Shown one piece after another: positions 63,688-64,000 of a stretch of 64,000 bases of DNA (the stretch's first letter is position 1; the number at the start of each line of letters is the position of its first letter). The notes beneath the pieces were generated by a model, which was not told the origin of the DNA, made no database searches, and worked only from the letters and a program-made list of their open reading frames with translations. The stretch comes from Thermoanaerobacter sp. A7A. GTDB lineage: Bacteria > Bacillota > Thermoanaerobacteria > Thermoanaerobacterales > Thermoanaerobacteraceae. A program made the translations under genes and the position numbers. The stretch covers positions 62,001 to 126,000 of the forward strand of contig NZ_AVAF01000122.1 in the NCBI RefSeq assembly GCF_000445185.1, read 5' to 3'.

Positions 63688-63928
63688 AATACAATTTAGT
63701 AAAAAAGCTGCAAAATTCTTCAAAGACCAGCCACCCCAGCAGCAAAAAAGACTTGCGCAGGCAATTAGCAAATTACCTGAAGGTGATATACGACTCCTCA
63801 AAGGATATGATGACATTTATAGATTAAGAGTAGGAGACTACAGGATTATTTTTACGATCGAAGAGAATGAATTGCTAATTCGTATTTTAATTATAGGTAA
63901 TCGTGGAGATGTATATAAAAAATTATAA
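63671..63928 (+). CDS. RelE/ParE-family toxin
   Basis: 85 aa, ATG start within the antitoxin gene. Features KIQFSKKAAKFFKDQPPQQQKRL, RLLKGYDDIYRLRVGDYRIIFTI and IRILIIGNRGDVYKKL are the RelE fold: basic, with conserved Arg in RLRVGDYRI and RGDVY near the end. RelE toxins cut mRNA in the ribosome; ParE-type gyrase toxicity is an alternative. Confidence 0.88.
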   Translation: MKKNYKIQFSKKAAKFFKDQPPQQQKRLAQAISKLPEGDIRLLKGYDDIYRLRVGDYRIIFTIEENELLIRILIIGNRGDVYKKL

Positions 63929-63962
63929 AGATTAGCCTATAAGCAAATAAATAGGAGAGGGT

Positions 63963-64000
63963 ATGTATGATCTGAAAGAGTACGTACCCTATTTGTCTCT
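63963..64000 (+). CDS. Start of an unidentified gene, cut by window edge
   Basis: ATG behind AGGAGAGGG opens MYDLKEYVPYLS and runs off the end. Only twelve codons are seen. The good ribosome site is the main support. Confidence 0.35.
   Translation, partial: MYDLKEYVPYLS

Overview
The window looks like a chromosome segment of a thermophilic low-GC Firmicute. The best fit is Thermoanaerobacter: AT-rich genes with strong Shine-Dalgarno sites, a complete clostridial-style pur operon, [FeFe]-hydrogenase maturase HydG, SpoVB, GatCAB, and a tandem guanine-PRPP riboswitch of the kind known from that genus. The genus call is inference, made without any database search.

Region 1 (1-1069) is the 3' end of guaA. 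Region 2 (about 1061-17510) is a 16.4-kb integrated element, visibly richer in GC than its flanks. It has a tyrosine integrase pointing out of the left end, divergent repressor/Cro-like genes, a DUF4373-type replication protein, its own sigma-like factor, a tape-measure protein with tryptophan-rich repeats, and an HK97-gp10-like protein. A cargo half follows: a secreted-protein pair, DUF6431, an HTH/zinc-ribbon/Fic operon, DUF5131, and several small unknowns. No terminase, portal, capsid or tail-tube gene is visible. The right end carries a second copy of the guaA C-terminal codons (T-I-E-W-E-stop), which marks the attachment site.

Region 3 (17560-29509) is the purine operon: promoter, guanine aptamer, PRPP aptamer, terminator, purine permease, then purE-C-S-Q-L-F-M-N-H-D. 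It makes IMP from PRPP apart from the PurB step and others not in the window. purL is split by a one-base frame change. Region 4 (29563-35708) holds a methyltransferase, glutamate racemase, an M20 amidohydrolase, spoVB and hydG, with unusual RNA-like structures in the gaps. Region 5 (36063-40541) is a PRD regulator plus a lactose/cellobiose-type PTS (IIB, IIC, IIA). Region 6 (40657-52703) is housekeeping: yerC-like, pcrA, ligA, gatCAB, a cell-wall amidase, rph, rdgB and a phosphodiesterase.

Region 7 (52779-53530) is a six-tRNA operon (Gly, Arg, His, Gln, Lys, Leu). Region 8 (53558-63166) is a second island: a decayed integrase next to tRNA-Leu, then a higher-GC sigma-54-controlled operon for acid-sugar catabolism (PrpR-like activator, two-part UxaA-type dehydratase, KdgT-type permease, DUF1537 kinase, PdxA-type dehydrogenase), closed by a broken IS1182-type transposase and a tnpB remnant. 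The last kilobase has a RelB/RelE-like toxin-antitoxin pair and the first codons of an unidentified gene.

The two GC-richer islands sit at classic integration targets (guaA 3' end, tRNA-Leu). Most unexplained structure lies in gaps: an 11-bp phased GCAC array, a heptamer array, a hairpin-rich 330-bp gap in the element, a 215-bp structured inverted-repeat element after hydG, and a long hairpin that places the spoVB start codon in its loop.
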